Part shown: positions 32,383 through 44,229 of the stretch, in pieces
Position numbering within the stretch: the first letter of the stretch is position 1
Layout: each line of letters starts with the position of its first letter
Assembly (NCBI RefSeq): GCF_000499385.1
Contig: NW_013651669.1
Span: 42,384-106,383, forward strand
DNA: 64,000 nt
Direction: 5' to 3'
DNA from: Eimeria necatrix
Taxonomy: Eukaryota > Apicomplexa > Conoidasida > Eucoccidiorida > Eimeriidae
The notes under the pieces: model-generated
Databases searched by the model: none
What the model was told of the DNA's origin: nothing
The model's input: only the letters and a program-made list of their open reading frames with translations
Translations under genes and position numbers: made by a program

Positions 32383-35357
32383 AGCGTTCCTACCTAGTCC
32401 CTAGTCTCTCTTCATCCCCAGATATCCTGAGGTCCATGCTACTTGGCCCTAATGGCGTACACGGTGCATTCTAAGTCCCTACCTGCGGGCATGTGTTTGC
32501 CCTACAATTAAAACTGCATAGCGCTCTGCGCGCTGTCTGCTTCCTTGAGTTGAAGGTCTCTTTGCACCAGCATCGAGCCAAATATTTGTTTTGTTCCAAA
32601 AGAAAAGCACAAGACTGACTGACTGCACAGTCCCCATCAATGCAAGTGAATGGATTGACCTGCTCAGTCATACAGAATTGCCCCAAACACGATTCCGCCC
32701 AAAACACACATCCTCATGAAGGCTGGGATTACTCTGGGTACCCACATTCCCTTGCCTGTGCCCCACACTCGCACACCACAACCCACACTGTCCATCGAAC
32801 TGACGAGGACAAAGTCAAAAGGGTTAAAACTCCCTCACAAGTAAAAACGAAAACCTACGCGCCAGCACGATTTAACAATCGTGGCACTAGGCTTATTGTG
32901 CCAAGAAAATGATACATCTCAAATCCTAAAGACGTTTTGTCTGCACGTACCCTTGGCGCCCGATAAACGAGCTGCCAGCCCCCAGTAGGAATGAAACACT
33001 CAACTTTTGGTACCGCTTGTTTAATAATTGGCGGATGTCGTCTATCTACTCACCTATGCATTAATGCAAAACCACCCTATTCTGACTGGGGGCCAACTTA
33101 GCCTCAGTTGCCGCCGCTTCACCATGCACACGAATAAACCCTAGACATAAACGGGTAGAGAACGGCAACCCTGCCCAAAGTAAAAGATTCAATGAATGCT
33201 GCCCAGTACAGCACGGCCTAGCCACGACCTCATCCTCCTCCGCCCGCTACATCGTCAAGCCATACCTCAGAAGCTGCACTGACGCCACAGTGAACAGTCT
33301 AGTGCTGTCTCACAACCACCGAACCACCAATGAATCAGATCGCAAAGCAAATTCGAGCTGTATGGATCGCACAAGCACCCCGCATAGCAGCGTAGCTGCC
33401 GCCAACACACCTTCACCGTCAGCTCAACACATAAATTGCTCACAGTCCAGAAACCAGCTAATTGACAGCTTGTAAGCTAGCCGAGTCTGCTCGCTGCTCG
33501 CTGCCTTGCTTGAGAAACTCTACTGCCGCAGCCTCGATTTAGTGAAACAGAGAGCCAGAACAAAGGAGCTAATATCCAGGTAGACAACGAAACGAAAACT
33601 GCCGAAAGCAACAAAAGCGGAGAAGAAACCCCGCAAAATAGGCTTCTGTTGGTACGGCGCGCATGAAGCAAGGTCTCATATCTTCCGGTTGCCACGTGAG
33701 TTGGTCGGGCGCCAGACTGAGCCGGTGGAGCCCTTAGCAAGAACAATACGGACGGGCACCGTAGACACGCCGAATAGTTGCTGCTGAGTCAGTTGTGTCT
33801 ATCATGCCAATAATACAGTAAATAATCTTAAAAGAGAAAAAGCGCCCAGATAGCAGCCGGCTGCTGCTTCGCCTACGCCGAGCGCAGGACTATGTAGATT
33901 TTTGGAAGACTGCAGAAGAGCTCTTGTCCACCCCAATTTTCGCCTGTGCTCCTCCTGGGGCTCGCCACACCTGTGGAGGCCCCACGCACGTCTCTATGGG
34001 TTCCTTGACCATCAGCATCGCCCCACTTTGAAGACAGAACACGGCGATAACCACGAAGAACGTGTGTGGGGGCCACTGTTGACTCCAGCTAGCCCCCCCC
34101 AAAAAAAAATACCCGACAGCGACGGAACATCGCCGCCGTCTGAGCAGAGATGGCGGCTGCGTCTTCAGGCGCGCGGCTTTAAAAACATCGGGTCAACTGG
34201 GTGGGGGTGCAAGTGTCTAGCGGCAAAGAGTCCAGGGAGAGAAGGGGCGGCTATGGAATGTGGGAGACGACAGCAAGAGTAGGCCCGTTAGCCATACCGT
34301 TCGGGCCTGGCATACAGGAAGACGACCATGTCAAGCGAGCAGGTCGCAGATTAGGGGCCACACACCAGAAAGAAGCAGGCTTGCACCTCACGCTGTTCGT
34401 ACAGCTGCGGCGCGCAGGTTCAAAAGCAATCACAGCGTGAGGGATAAGGCAAGGAAAAAAAATGTTGACACCCACGAAGTGACAAACACCGGACAAACTA
34501 CTCATGTCTAAGACGGTGCAAGACGATCACTTCGTATCACCTTGCACGAATCCGAATAATGAGATGCGAAACCGTGAAGAGCGAGAGGAGCCAACGGGGG
34601 AGTCAGGCGAGGGGGTCACAAGCAAAGCTTGGCCGCCCTCGTCCCAGCTGCTCAACACTAAAGCTGGGATTCAGGTACTGCACACCGACCCAAATATATC
34701 CGCCGCAGTAAACATTGAACCCTTAGACCCAACGCACCCCGCCGCAACACATCAGGGAGAGAGAAGACCGGCACAGTTGCCCCCCCTAACGGGAGCCGCG
34801 TCACCGCCCACCTACACACCTTAACATCGGAGGAGGCAAATCATGGGCTGTGTGGACCGTGCAGCTTAGCCCGTCCGGTAGTCAACGCTGTGGAATCAGT
34901 GTCAGAAGGCATTCTGAGAGGAAACGAACTCGACTTCGAGCAGCAGAGAAACAGAGGGGCGGCGGCCGATAGAATGCGCTCCGCAACATGCTTTTGCCCT
35001 GCTGGCTCCAACTCAGATGGCTCAGTAGAGGAGACAGTGAATCCGAAGAAGAAGATAATCAACAAAAACCAACTGAGACTGCGCCTCAGGACATAAGGAA
35101 CAAAGACAGAGACAAACGAGGGGACCTCGGCTGCCAAAGCGCTATACTCCGTTCACGGGGTTGCCAGGTGCAGCTCCTCACGCTAGCTGCTGCAGTCATC
35201 TTGTCTGCCTCGATCCCAAACACGCCGCACATGGGCAAACTGTCTCTACTGTCGCAACGAGACGTGGGTGCGAAACTACTGGGAGACATCGAGGCCTCGT
35301 GCACCATGAGGTCCCCTCCGTGTACGAGCCGCAAGCTCCGCCGTTGGCGCAGCAGCA
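32383..35357. other. Intergenic, no supported gene
   Basis: Contains the 3' UTR of the upstream hypothetical gene and the downstream flank of the cyclin gene (-). Open frames at 34504-34824, 34890-35096 and 34988-35401 on the plus strand have Ser/Glu/Pro-rich, partly protein-like composition but no start, splice or family evidence that ties them together. Confidence 0.5.
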
Positions 35358-37405
35358 TCAGTTGCTGTTGCTGCTGCTGCTCCAGCAGCAACTGCTGCTA
35401 ATGATGATGCTCCCGCAGCAGCAGCAGCTGCTGTGCACTATCATCTGCCGGTGGTGCTGGTGCTGCAGCTCCAGGAGCCGCTCTGGACTGCACAACCGGC
35501 TTTGCTGCTTCGAGACTTTTTGCTGCTGTTGCGATTGGGCTTGCTGTGCCTGGGCCTGCAGCATCAAGCGTGTCTGCTGCATCGATAGCTGCTGCTGCTG
35601 CGGGTGCTGCTGCTCGTAAGCACCTACATATTGCACACCGCAGCTCTGCCACTGCTGCTGGAGTGGGCATCTCATCAATGCCTCCTCTTGTGAAGAGACT
35701 TCGGTTCTTTGTAAGCTCTCCATCAGCCTATCCAACTGATGTTGCTGGATGAGGTCCGCTGCCGCCACAGCAGCCGCTACCACTGCGCCTGCACTAGAAC
35801 CAAACGAAGTGCCCGATGGCAAATTTGGAGGACCAGCTTCAGGTGTGGTCGACACTGTAGAAGCTGTTGAAGTCGCCACCACGCCACTTAAGCAATGTTG
35901 CTGCTGCTCATGATGCCGTTGTTCCTGCTGCTGCTGCTGCTGCTGCTGCTGCACAAGCGCATACAGCCGCCCTTGCTGCTCCACAGGAATTTGAGCATCG
36001 CCATAATTTTGCTGATCCGTTGGACCCATGAGGGAATTGCGGCAGTCTACACCACCAACCCTTGTATCAGCTGCCCCCACAAAGTGTTGCTGCTGTTGCT
36101 GCTGTTCCTCTGCCTCCACTTGCGGTACACTGGACACAGGCCGCCATGGGCAGGCGAGGAGGACCGTGCTGCGATAAACTGCATACTCCTCTTTCGAAAC
36201 CATCAAATCGAACTTGACCAGCTTGAGGAACGCGAGCTCCAAACGGTTTAGCTCCGTCAGGCTCACTCCACCAACCCTGGCGTAGTATCTGTTGCTGTAC
36301 CTGTGAAAACAAACATCGTCAGGAAAAGCCAGAAACAATAATTTCACAAGACAACAGAATAAGGAAAGGGGAGTACTCCAACTCGTCCCAAGCCACGCAA
36401 CCTAGTGCTGCCAAGGCCGCCCCAGCTCCTCGTTCAATATCGCGGACATACCTTACATCCTCTACAAACTTAACTCCGACAACGCTGGCAGCAAGCACGA
36501 GTCTGTGAATATTGAGTGCATTGATCCTGATGTGGTTTGCGCGGATGACGCGGTCAAGGTAGATGAGCGCGAACACGAAAACCTCCTCAGAGCAGCGAAA
36601 GTGTCGATACAGCCGAGGAATGTATGCAGCAATGGACGTCGCCGGTGGGCATATTGACTGAAAAATGCACACACGTATTTGCGGGTACTAAAATATTTCG
36701 CACACCTTTATAAAGTTGAGTCTGAATTCCAAGCTGCGCCTATCTCTCCACCGCAAGTCAGGCAGCAGCATTAGCAGCACGGCACGAATACCGTACGTCG
36801 AATCGCGTCGCCACACTCGGTCGGCCGTTTGCCTCGTCTCCTGAAGTGGCAAGCTGCTTCATGAGAAGAGACATCTTTTCAACAAAGAGAGGTCCCGAAG
36901 GCAGCACGCCTTCGTCTCCCCCGCAAGTGGAGTATCCCTTCTGGCTTTGCTGCTGCTGCTGTTGTTGACGCTGCTGCTGCGAGCATTGCCTTTGTTCCTG
37001 TTCATACTGCTGTTCCCGCAGTGAATCCTGTTGTCGCATTTCTTGATAGTCCTGAGATTGTTGCGGAAGCTGCAGCTGCTGCTGCTGCTGCTGCTGCTGC
37101 AGCATTTGCTGCTGCTGTTGCAGCATTCGCTGCTGCTGCAGCAGTTGCTGCGGCTGTTCCTGCTCCATTACAAGGTGGCCTTTCGTGTAACCATACTTCA
37201 ACGTGTCGCCTTGAGGCGCGAAGGGTACACGCGTAGTCTCCATGCTTGCTGGAACGATGAAACTGCTGTGTGTCTTTGGACGGGCGCTCTCAGCCGTAGG
37301 ACTGCGCGCCTCCCCGAGAGCTGCATGGGAGCAGCCGCTGCCCTCACCGCCACGCAGCGCACCACTTCTGTGTTGTTGTTCTTTCAGCGACGTAGCGCAA
37401 TTCAA
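35358..37405 (-). CDS. PHO80/P-type (U-type) cyclin with Gln-rich flanks
   Basis: Predicted regulatory partner of a cyclin-dependent kinase. Exon 1 runs from about 37405 down to 36797 (ends ...VATRFD before GTACGG), exon 2 is 36657-36452, exon 3 is 36300-35358; phases agree. The cyclin box is unmistakable: SICPPATSIAAYIPRLYRHF, EEVFVFALIYLDRVI, NIHRLVLAASVVGVKFVEDV, RYSNRYYARVGGVSLTELN and ELAFLKLVKFDLMVSKEEY. This order (ISI..YI.RL, LALIYLDR, HRLL, KF.DD..Y.N..YA.VGG) is the PHO80-like cyclin signature. The N-terminal 200 residues hold a long Gln/Met/Leu tract, and exon 3 carries poly-Gln and Ser tails beyond the box. The start is uncertain: an ATG further 3' (METTRVPFAPQG) is a good alternative, and a 5' exon around 37.6 kb is possible. 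Confidence 0.88.
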
Positions 37406-40400
37406 CTCGGCTTATTGAGTCGGAAAGACGAAACTGCATTACGGTGCAGCCAGTCCCAGGTAAGGTGAAGATTACATGGTCTCCGCAGCCGGGAGGAATT
37501 GCGACGGCGGAGACGCCGCCTCCGCTCGCATCAGCTGTTGTGTAACTACGCAACAGATCCTCAACCCTGTTCTCCCATGTGCTGACTGCAATCCCAAACC
37601 GAGCCACGCCACCTCGCCGCCACGCCACCCTCTGAAACACCACGCAGCTGCACTTTCGCCGCGGTGGAGCGATTCAGCCTAAAACCACGGCAACAACGAC
37701 GCATTTAAATGCCATAAGGCACCCCCGCGGAATGCTGCACTGTAGAGGGAGGAAGCCAGCTGCGCTGCAAGGCTGCTGCCAAAGTGGTCGCTGCTCTGAT
37801 ATTCCCACAGAAGGGCAGCGGTGAGAAAGCCCACAGGAGATCTGCCGCTGCTTAAAGCGTGAGCACGACTAAACGCGAAACGCAAAAGCAAGAACCCGAC
37901 GATGAGAAAGAAGCGAAGCAGCTGTCACCAGCAGACATGCGGAGGGGCAGAAGGGGAGGCGACTACGGGCCCAAGTCAGATGCTTGAATTCGAGCACAAC
38001 ACGGCGAAACAGCTTAACACGCCAACAAGATGCACTAATTATCGATTTAAAAACCAAATTCGTTTCACTTAGTACGAGAGAGGCCCCATAGTGGTACCTG
38101 CTGTAGAAGGCAGCACGCCAAAGCAGCACTGTGCGCCATCGAGTGTGCGGAGGCGCCGTAATGGGGGGCAAGAACGAGGGGAAGGGGAGTGGGGGATGCA
38201 GCGTAAGCATACCAGAATTCCGTTTCAAAAACGCATTTAACACTTAATAATGACAGAATATCATGGTAACACGATTTAAATTTTCACAGTAAGAATTATT
38301 TCTTATCCTCCCCCAAAACGCGTGTCCTGAGAGATTAGGAGACGCGGTGGTCGCAGCACAACGCCAGAAAATTCAACCCTAGAGTTCAAAGCTACTAAAC
38401 CTGTTTTATCGCACTTAAATTAGCACATTGACGCATATGGGATACGACTTACATAATTGGGGCTTTTCTAGGCCAAAGTGAGTGTGAAGCAGGGGGATGA
38501 TCTCCGGTCCTGACCTCTCAGGTGGAGTAGTGCACGGCACTACATTACGCGTGGAATTCATAGACTAAGGTTATAAGATGCAGTAAATTTAGAAGTTAGC
38601 GCATAGTTGAGCATTAGGGACGTTAATTGTAGGAGTTTTCCTTGGCACTTTCAAACAAGGCGCAGGAAACACTGATTGGGGCTGGGGAAGACTACGCTAT
38701 TAGTGTGCCAGCTTGAGTGGAAGAAGCGTTCGCCTCTAGTTGTCTTCAGGGTTTCAAACTCTCCTAATTAATTCATGTTGGCTTATGCAACGTAACCGCT
38801 GCATTTTGTGAGGATATATACGATCTGCACCTAACCGCGGGCCGTTGTTGTAGCAAGTGCTCGCAGTCCAAAGTCTAAACTAGCTGGACCAGCGCATCTG
38901 AGTAACTCTGAGGGCTTCCACCCATCCGCACTTTTTTATTACCTTCAAGTACCTTCACGTTTGTATTCCAGACACCCAAAGGATTGTCTAAGCTGGAATT
39001 GAGCCTCAGGAGAAATCGTTTTAGTGAACTCTCCCCACATTTCCCCATCAGCATGGCGCTGACCAACAGACTCTTCCCGCTACCCCTTCTGCAGCCGCTT
39101 TGTATTTGCGGCAAAAAATGTGTTTATATGTGGTTTGCGTGCAACTGTATAAAACTTTCAGCCAGGCTCACCTAAAGTAGACATGGATGCGAGTTTTATA
39201 ATGCTCACATCTTTTCCTAATGCGCCCGCAGGAACTGCAGCGAATTGCATTAAATGATGCACTTGCCGAAATATATTGTATTCCCGTGAAGGGCGCTTTT
39301 GAACGGGGGGCTCACAGTAGGGACGCACCAACTGTCTTGACCAATACTCTTTTGAACAATGTGTGCCTGTTTTCCTTCTCGACAGTCAATGTTGTTGTTT
39401 GTTTCTCCTAGAAGTACTGCTTTCGTGTTTTGAGTTGTTTTAAGCACAGCTATCCAGATATGGAAACGCGTCGGCGACGTAGTTTGTTCATGCTTTGCAG
39501 GCGTCGTCGAAGGTGATGGCGCTTAAAAGGGTCACGGAATAGCCATATGAGAGACGCGTGGTCACTGCGCTTTCCATGTGTGTTTGTATTTTCGGCGGGG
39601 AGCAGCTGCAACAGGTGTGCAGTAGTTGTTGCGGACTCATTGCTGCATCCAGCATGGTTGGTTTTGTCAGTGGTGACACTCTAGTTACGCTTTCGATTTC
39701 CACTGGACAAATCTTGCAACTGTCATACATACATACAATCATACATGCACTTGTGAGTTTGGCAGCAGACAAGCCTGCGTGTGTGACGTTCTGACGAGTT
39801 TGGTGGAAATAACTTTCTCTATCAAAGCACAAAGTTCTTGCACTACTGCTGTTTCCCCTGGTATTTCAGTGAACATGATATGTGTGTGGATCTCACTGCT
39901 ATAAGCCATTCGTAATCAGCTCCAATGAGTGTTTCTGCCTTATTCGGGTTTTTCGGTTAAAGTGCTATCGGACTTGTGCTTAGTCATCACTAGCCAACGC
40001 TCATTGGTGGCGCAGGTTGGTAGACTGGAGTGGTAGATATAGCTCGTGCACACACTGGGACAAAAGGTGCTTCCGGTGGCAAATGGAGCTCGATACAGAT
40101 GAGTTCTAGCGTTCAGTGCACCAGATGATGGCGCTAACGATGGCACTTCAGTACGGTATTGTTGTGATCCATGTTCATCTCCCGTAGTGCCTTTTGCGTT
40201 GCGAATGGAGTGAGGACATCGCGCGTCATTAGAGGGGATATTGCATGTCACAGACTACGTTGCACCGAAGAACGACGGTGCACTAGCTTCGGACGGGATT
40301 CACAAGGAGAAGGGGTTAACAATAACGTAGTTCGGTTGTGCAATGTCTTGATGAAATGGGTAACGTGCGCTACACAGGCTTGCGAGCTTGCGGAGCTTGT

Positions 40401-43057
40401 CTGCATAGCGAATTTTGGTGCCCTCTGAAGACTTCTGAATTGCCCATACTGACGCGAAATGCGATGAGTCGTGGCAGCCGCTCTAGCCAGGTGACAATTT
40501 GTTGTTGCCGTTTATAAAACATTGTTCGGAGTGTGCATGCGTGCATTGGCTTACAATGACATGCGAGGGGCGAGTAATGTGTCCACGAAGTACTGGTGGC
40601 GAAACGTAGGAAGTAGTGTAGGCATATAGTTGTACACCAATTCAGCTCTAAGTTGCCGGTCTTCTGCAGTGCCTTCTGCACATTCACTCTATCCAGGGCA
40701 TTGCAGAAGACCGACAACTCTACAGCCGAAAAGCCCGGAGAACGCCGAAAAACGCATTGAAACTTACTAGCCAGCCTTGCTCAGTGAAGCTGGCGAGATA
40801 CATACACAGCTCCGGAAGCATTATGGCCCTCAGCAGCCTGCGCCAATCTGTAACTTCTGCCGAGAAGTGGCTGCATTGTAGAGGGTTGCTTTGAGTGTGG
40901 CACAAGCCCTTAGAATGCAAAGCGACGCTTCTGTGCGTCTAGGGCTGTTCGGCTTCGAACAACAGCGTAGCCTAACAATTCCACAGTTCATGGGCCGCTT
41001 TTTCGAATTTCCGTTTTGAAGCGTATTGCAAGACCGTGGTTCCTAGCATGTATTGCTTTTGGCCATGTTGCCGAGATTGCATAAATCCAGGGGATTCCAG
41101 CTCATTGGTGTTTCTGCGTTTCCCCAAGGCTGACATCTTTCAAAGGCCAAAATAAAACGCCCGTAAAATGTAGTAAGGATGCTGCTTTTGCAACTTTTAT
41201 TTTGGCCAGATCTGTTACATTCCGGTGTGTTCAAGACGTCCACTGATACAGCTTCCACATTTTCCGGCAGGTTACACTCTGTCATAAGGAGATTTCCATT
41301 ACGGATTTATAACCTGCGCACGAAGTTGATGTTTCGGAATGCAGTGGAGGCTTAAAAACAATGTGCCATCAATTCGCCCACGTACGAAAGGTGGCTTTTG
41401 TTGAATTGCTGTTAGTCGCAGCCAATGCGTATGGCACCGGCTTTCAAGCTTCTGTGGTAATGGAAAGACGTCTACGGTCTAGCGGAGCCTTTGAATCATG
41501 CTCCAAGATGATTTCTTCTATAGCTTCCCTTTGCGCTGACCCAACAATTTTATGACAATGAGTAAACCGACAGTAATTCCAGCTTTAGGGACTACTGGCT
41601 AGGAATGTGTCCTTATTCGTCGCCTAAGGAGTGATGAATTTTCTTGATACTGTGGAGTGTCAGAAGCCTTGGTGATGCGCCTCATAAAGGGTATCCCGCT
41701 TTCATCCCGCAGATTCACAGGCCTGCGTCGAAATGTGGTACAGGCGTTTATCGGTAGCTCTGCCACGCAAAAAGAAAAACTGCATTAAACTTCACGGTAC
41801 CACGGCGCCTTCATCAAGTAATGACGATGGAGCGAGCACCTTGCAGAAATTCGAGGTACCACAGCATACTTCTCCGTATATCACGAAGTTACCCGCTATT
41901 GGGTCAGTTGTCCCTAGGACGAAAAAGAAGGGTTCCCGAAAGGTTTGAATCATACATCTGTATATAATGACACAGAACTTCAAGCCGAATTGTAGGGCCT
42001 GCGTCACTGCCAATGTGAAACAACGCTGCGCGTTAGTGCACAGCAACTACGCCGGCTATTGCGTAAAGCGTCCTCTGTCAGTGGTGCTTGCGGAGATACC
42101 AAGATGCAACTCCCATACCGCATACTGCATAACTAGCTGATCAGCGCAAAGACATCCCTCTAGTGAAGATACCCGCTGGGAAATGGCACAGACACATGCA
42201 AGTTGGGAAGTGCAACGAGAGGACAGCCTAGTCGTAACCATCCGCCGCGCATTGTGACCTAAACGCAGAACTGCTGCGAACCGGGGGAAAATGCTTGGAA
42301 GTGTCTTGCACTACATGGAGACGTGTCTCTTTGGTTGTTGAGCAGAATGCGGCTGGAGCAAAGTCCGTCAAATCGCACCTGGAGCAATTGTTCGGACAGC
42401 ACAAATGGAAAATGTGTCTCAGATGTTATAACGATCTTTAACTTTTCTGGTATCAAACGATGCTGCAACGTAAGCAGTTGAGGCTGGCGTCTCTGGGTCT
42501 GCAGCTGGTGCTGCTCGCTCGGCGCTGAGGCTGCTACCACTTAGTGAGACACGAAGTTATCCATCTTTGGATGGTCCTACGGCCTGTCGGAAATCCTACC
42601 GCGCGCACGCAGCCTCTATTAATCACCGACACCGCTAGCTAGGGAAAAGCTCTGTGCTACGGCCGCTAGACGACGCACCCTGGTGGGTAACAGTGCACTC
42701 AGGGACAAGAAAGCCATGCCGACTTTCGGTCCGGGTAAAGAGTAGCGCCACTACCGGTGGGACTCCTCCTACGCGCCTAAAAGCCTTTGTCACTGCACCT
42801 GACCTGCGGTCCTGGGGCAAAGACTGCCTGGGACTAGCTTTAATTAAGGTTTTATCTTTGTGTCAGCCTCTACGCTGATCGCAAAAGTGTGCTGGACTGA
42901 AGCTATGAAGCAGCAGTTAATGACCAAGTGGCGCACGAGCTGCTGTGCAATGAAGTTTAACCTCTTACGACAGCTCGTCTAAATATCAAAATCGCTGAGG
43001 ACTCCCTTTGTTTTTGCAAACCTATCTGTATCTGAAAACAGTTCGTGGCACCTGGGA
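37406..43057. other. Gene-poor stretch
   Basis: Only short, unsupported open frames were found; some minus-strand ones at 41.8-42.5 kb could be further exons of the DUF2439 gene, but no splice chain could be shown. Contains the inverted repeat at 40651-40719. AT content rises at 38.0-38.9 kb. Confidence 0.5.
40651..40719. repeat. Inverted repeat, 23-nt arms
   Basis: Arms 40651-40673 and 40697-40719 are reverse complements with two mismatches around a 23-nt spacer (core GGTCTTCTGCA / TGCAGAAGACC). No neighbouring gene ends here that would make it a simple terminator. Confidence 0.85.
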
Positions 43058-44229
43058 TCAATCCACTGCCTGCTCAGGTAGCAGTAGGTCAGGACCCCTG
43101 GCACCATCAAACATTTGACGAAAAAAGCTTGCGGCACTGCAGCCAGAGCCACTTGGCCTAGAAAGCAAGCAATGACACTGGGATTGACCACAGCAAAAGC
43201 ATGTGCTGCTTAGAGTGGCTCTTGCTCCATTCACTATCCAAGCCTTTGCAAAAGAAAGCGGTTGTGGAACGCTTGGCAGTTCTTCGGGTGTTTGACGGAA
43301 GGGCGGTACAAATGTGGCATATGAGCCCGTTGCAATGCGGTTTTCACGATTTTCTTTGTTGAAATGATTCAATGAAAGCTCTCTAGTAGGCGGGTATTCA
43401 GGACCTGTATCTCGAATTTGAGTGACCGACTGCTTCACAGGGCCCGTGGGAGAAACGCCACTCGGCCGAAATAATCCACCAGGCAGGCGGCGCTTTGGCA
43501 AGGCTTTGGTTCCTCCCCGTGGAGCAAGCCCTTGCAAATCCGTTCCAGTGGCAACGCTGTGAGATGGTAAAGAGCTCTTCTGAACCTCTTCAGCTTCACA
43601 AAAGGGCTGCTTCGATCCCAGGGGTCGCGGGCGCCCCAGAAGCTGCACCAGGTGGTTCTGGAACTCGATTTCTTTCCTGCGTCCGCATTGGCTCAAGCAC
43701 ATATCAGTGATTATTGGAAGCCGAAAGAACCAACGCATTTGCCAGCCTATGTGTCCGTCATAGTGCTTTCTCGTCGTCCACACGTTCAGCTAAGTGAATA
43801 TTGTGTTGATACAGAGCAAAGAAAAAAGCAACTTCGTATCATCCTTTAAAACATTTACACCGCATAGACATAAACGGCGATTTGTACAGGGAAACACTCG
43901 GAACTCAACTCCCATGCCCGAAGACAAGAGCCCTGTAAGTCCGACAGAAACGATAAATGTGTGGCATACGTATTATTAATGTTGCAAAGAGGCAGTCTGT
44001 TTTCTAGAACTCACTGTGCTACAGATGCGGGGCAATCTGGAGGAATTCGCCACTCCTCTAGCGGCTCGCTGGAGCTACTTGCACCTTCTGGATAAAGTTT
44101 CAAGATGACCCAGCCCCTCACAAAGCAGCATATACAGAGGCCGTCTTTCCATGATTTATTCTTTTTGTGCTTCTGTGCAGTATAGATGCATTCAGTGGAA
44201 AAGTCGAACCACGTTGGAGGGGCCTCCAT
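43058..44229 (-). CDS. Mte1/Dbl2/ZGRF1-type (DUF2439) N-terminal domain protein
   Basis: Exon 1: ATG 44229 to 44015, then GTGAGT. Exon 2: 43676-43058 after GCGGACGCAG; phase 2 joins exactly, giving about 277 residues. The joined N-terminus reads WFDFSTECIYTAQKHKKNKS, WKDGLCICCFVRGWVILKLY, EWRIPPDC and KEIEFQNHLVQLLG. This is the order expected for DUF2439: C.YT.QK.KK.K.W.DG, strand, then a ..EIEF..HLV.. end. The family (yeast Mte1, fission yeast Dbl2, human ZGRF1) acts with FANCM/Mph1-type helicases in recombination and fork repair. That role is inference here. The rest is Pro/Ser/Arg-rich with a Cys cluster (TCFCCGQSQCHC), and no helicase domain is present. Further 3' exons may exist downstream of 43058. 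Confidence 0.7.

Noticed and set aside
34504..35401. Possible plus-strand gene from three adjacent open frames
   Set aside because: The frames do not join through convincing splice sites and the last one overlaps antisense poly-Gln/Ser sequence of the cyclin gene.
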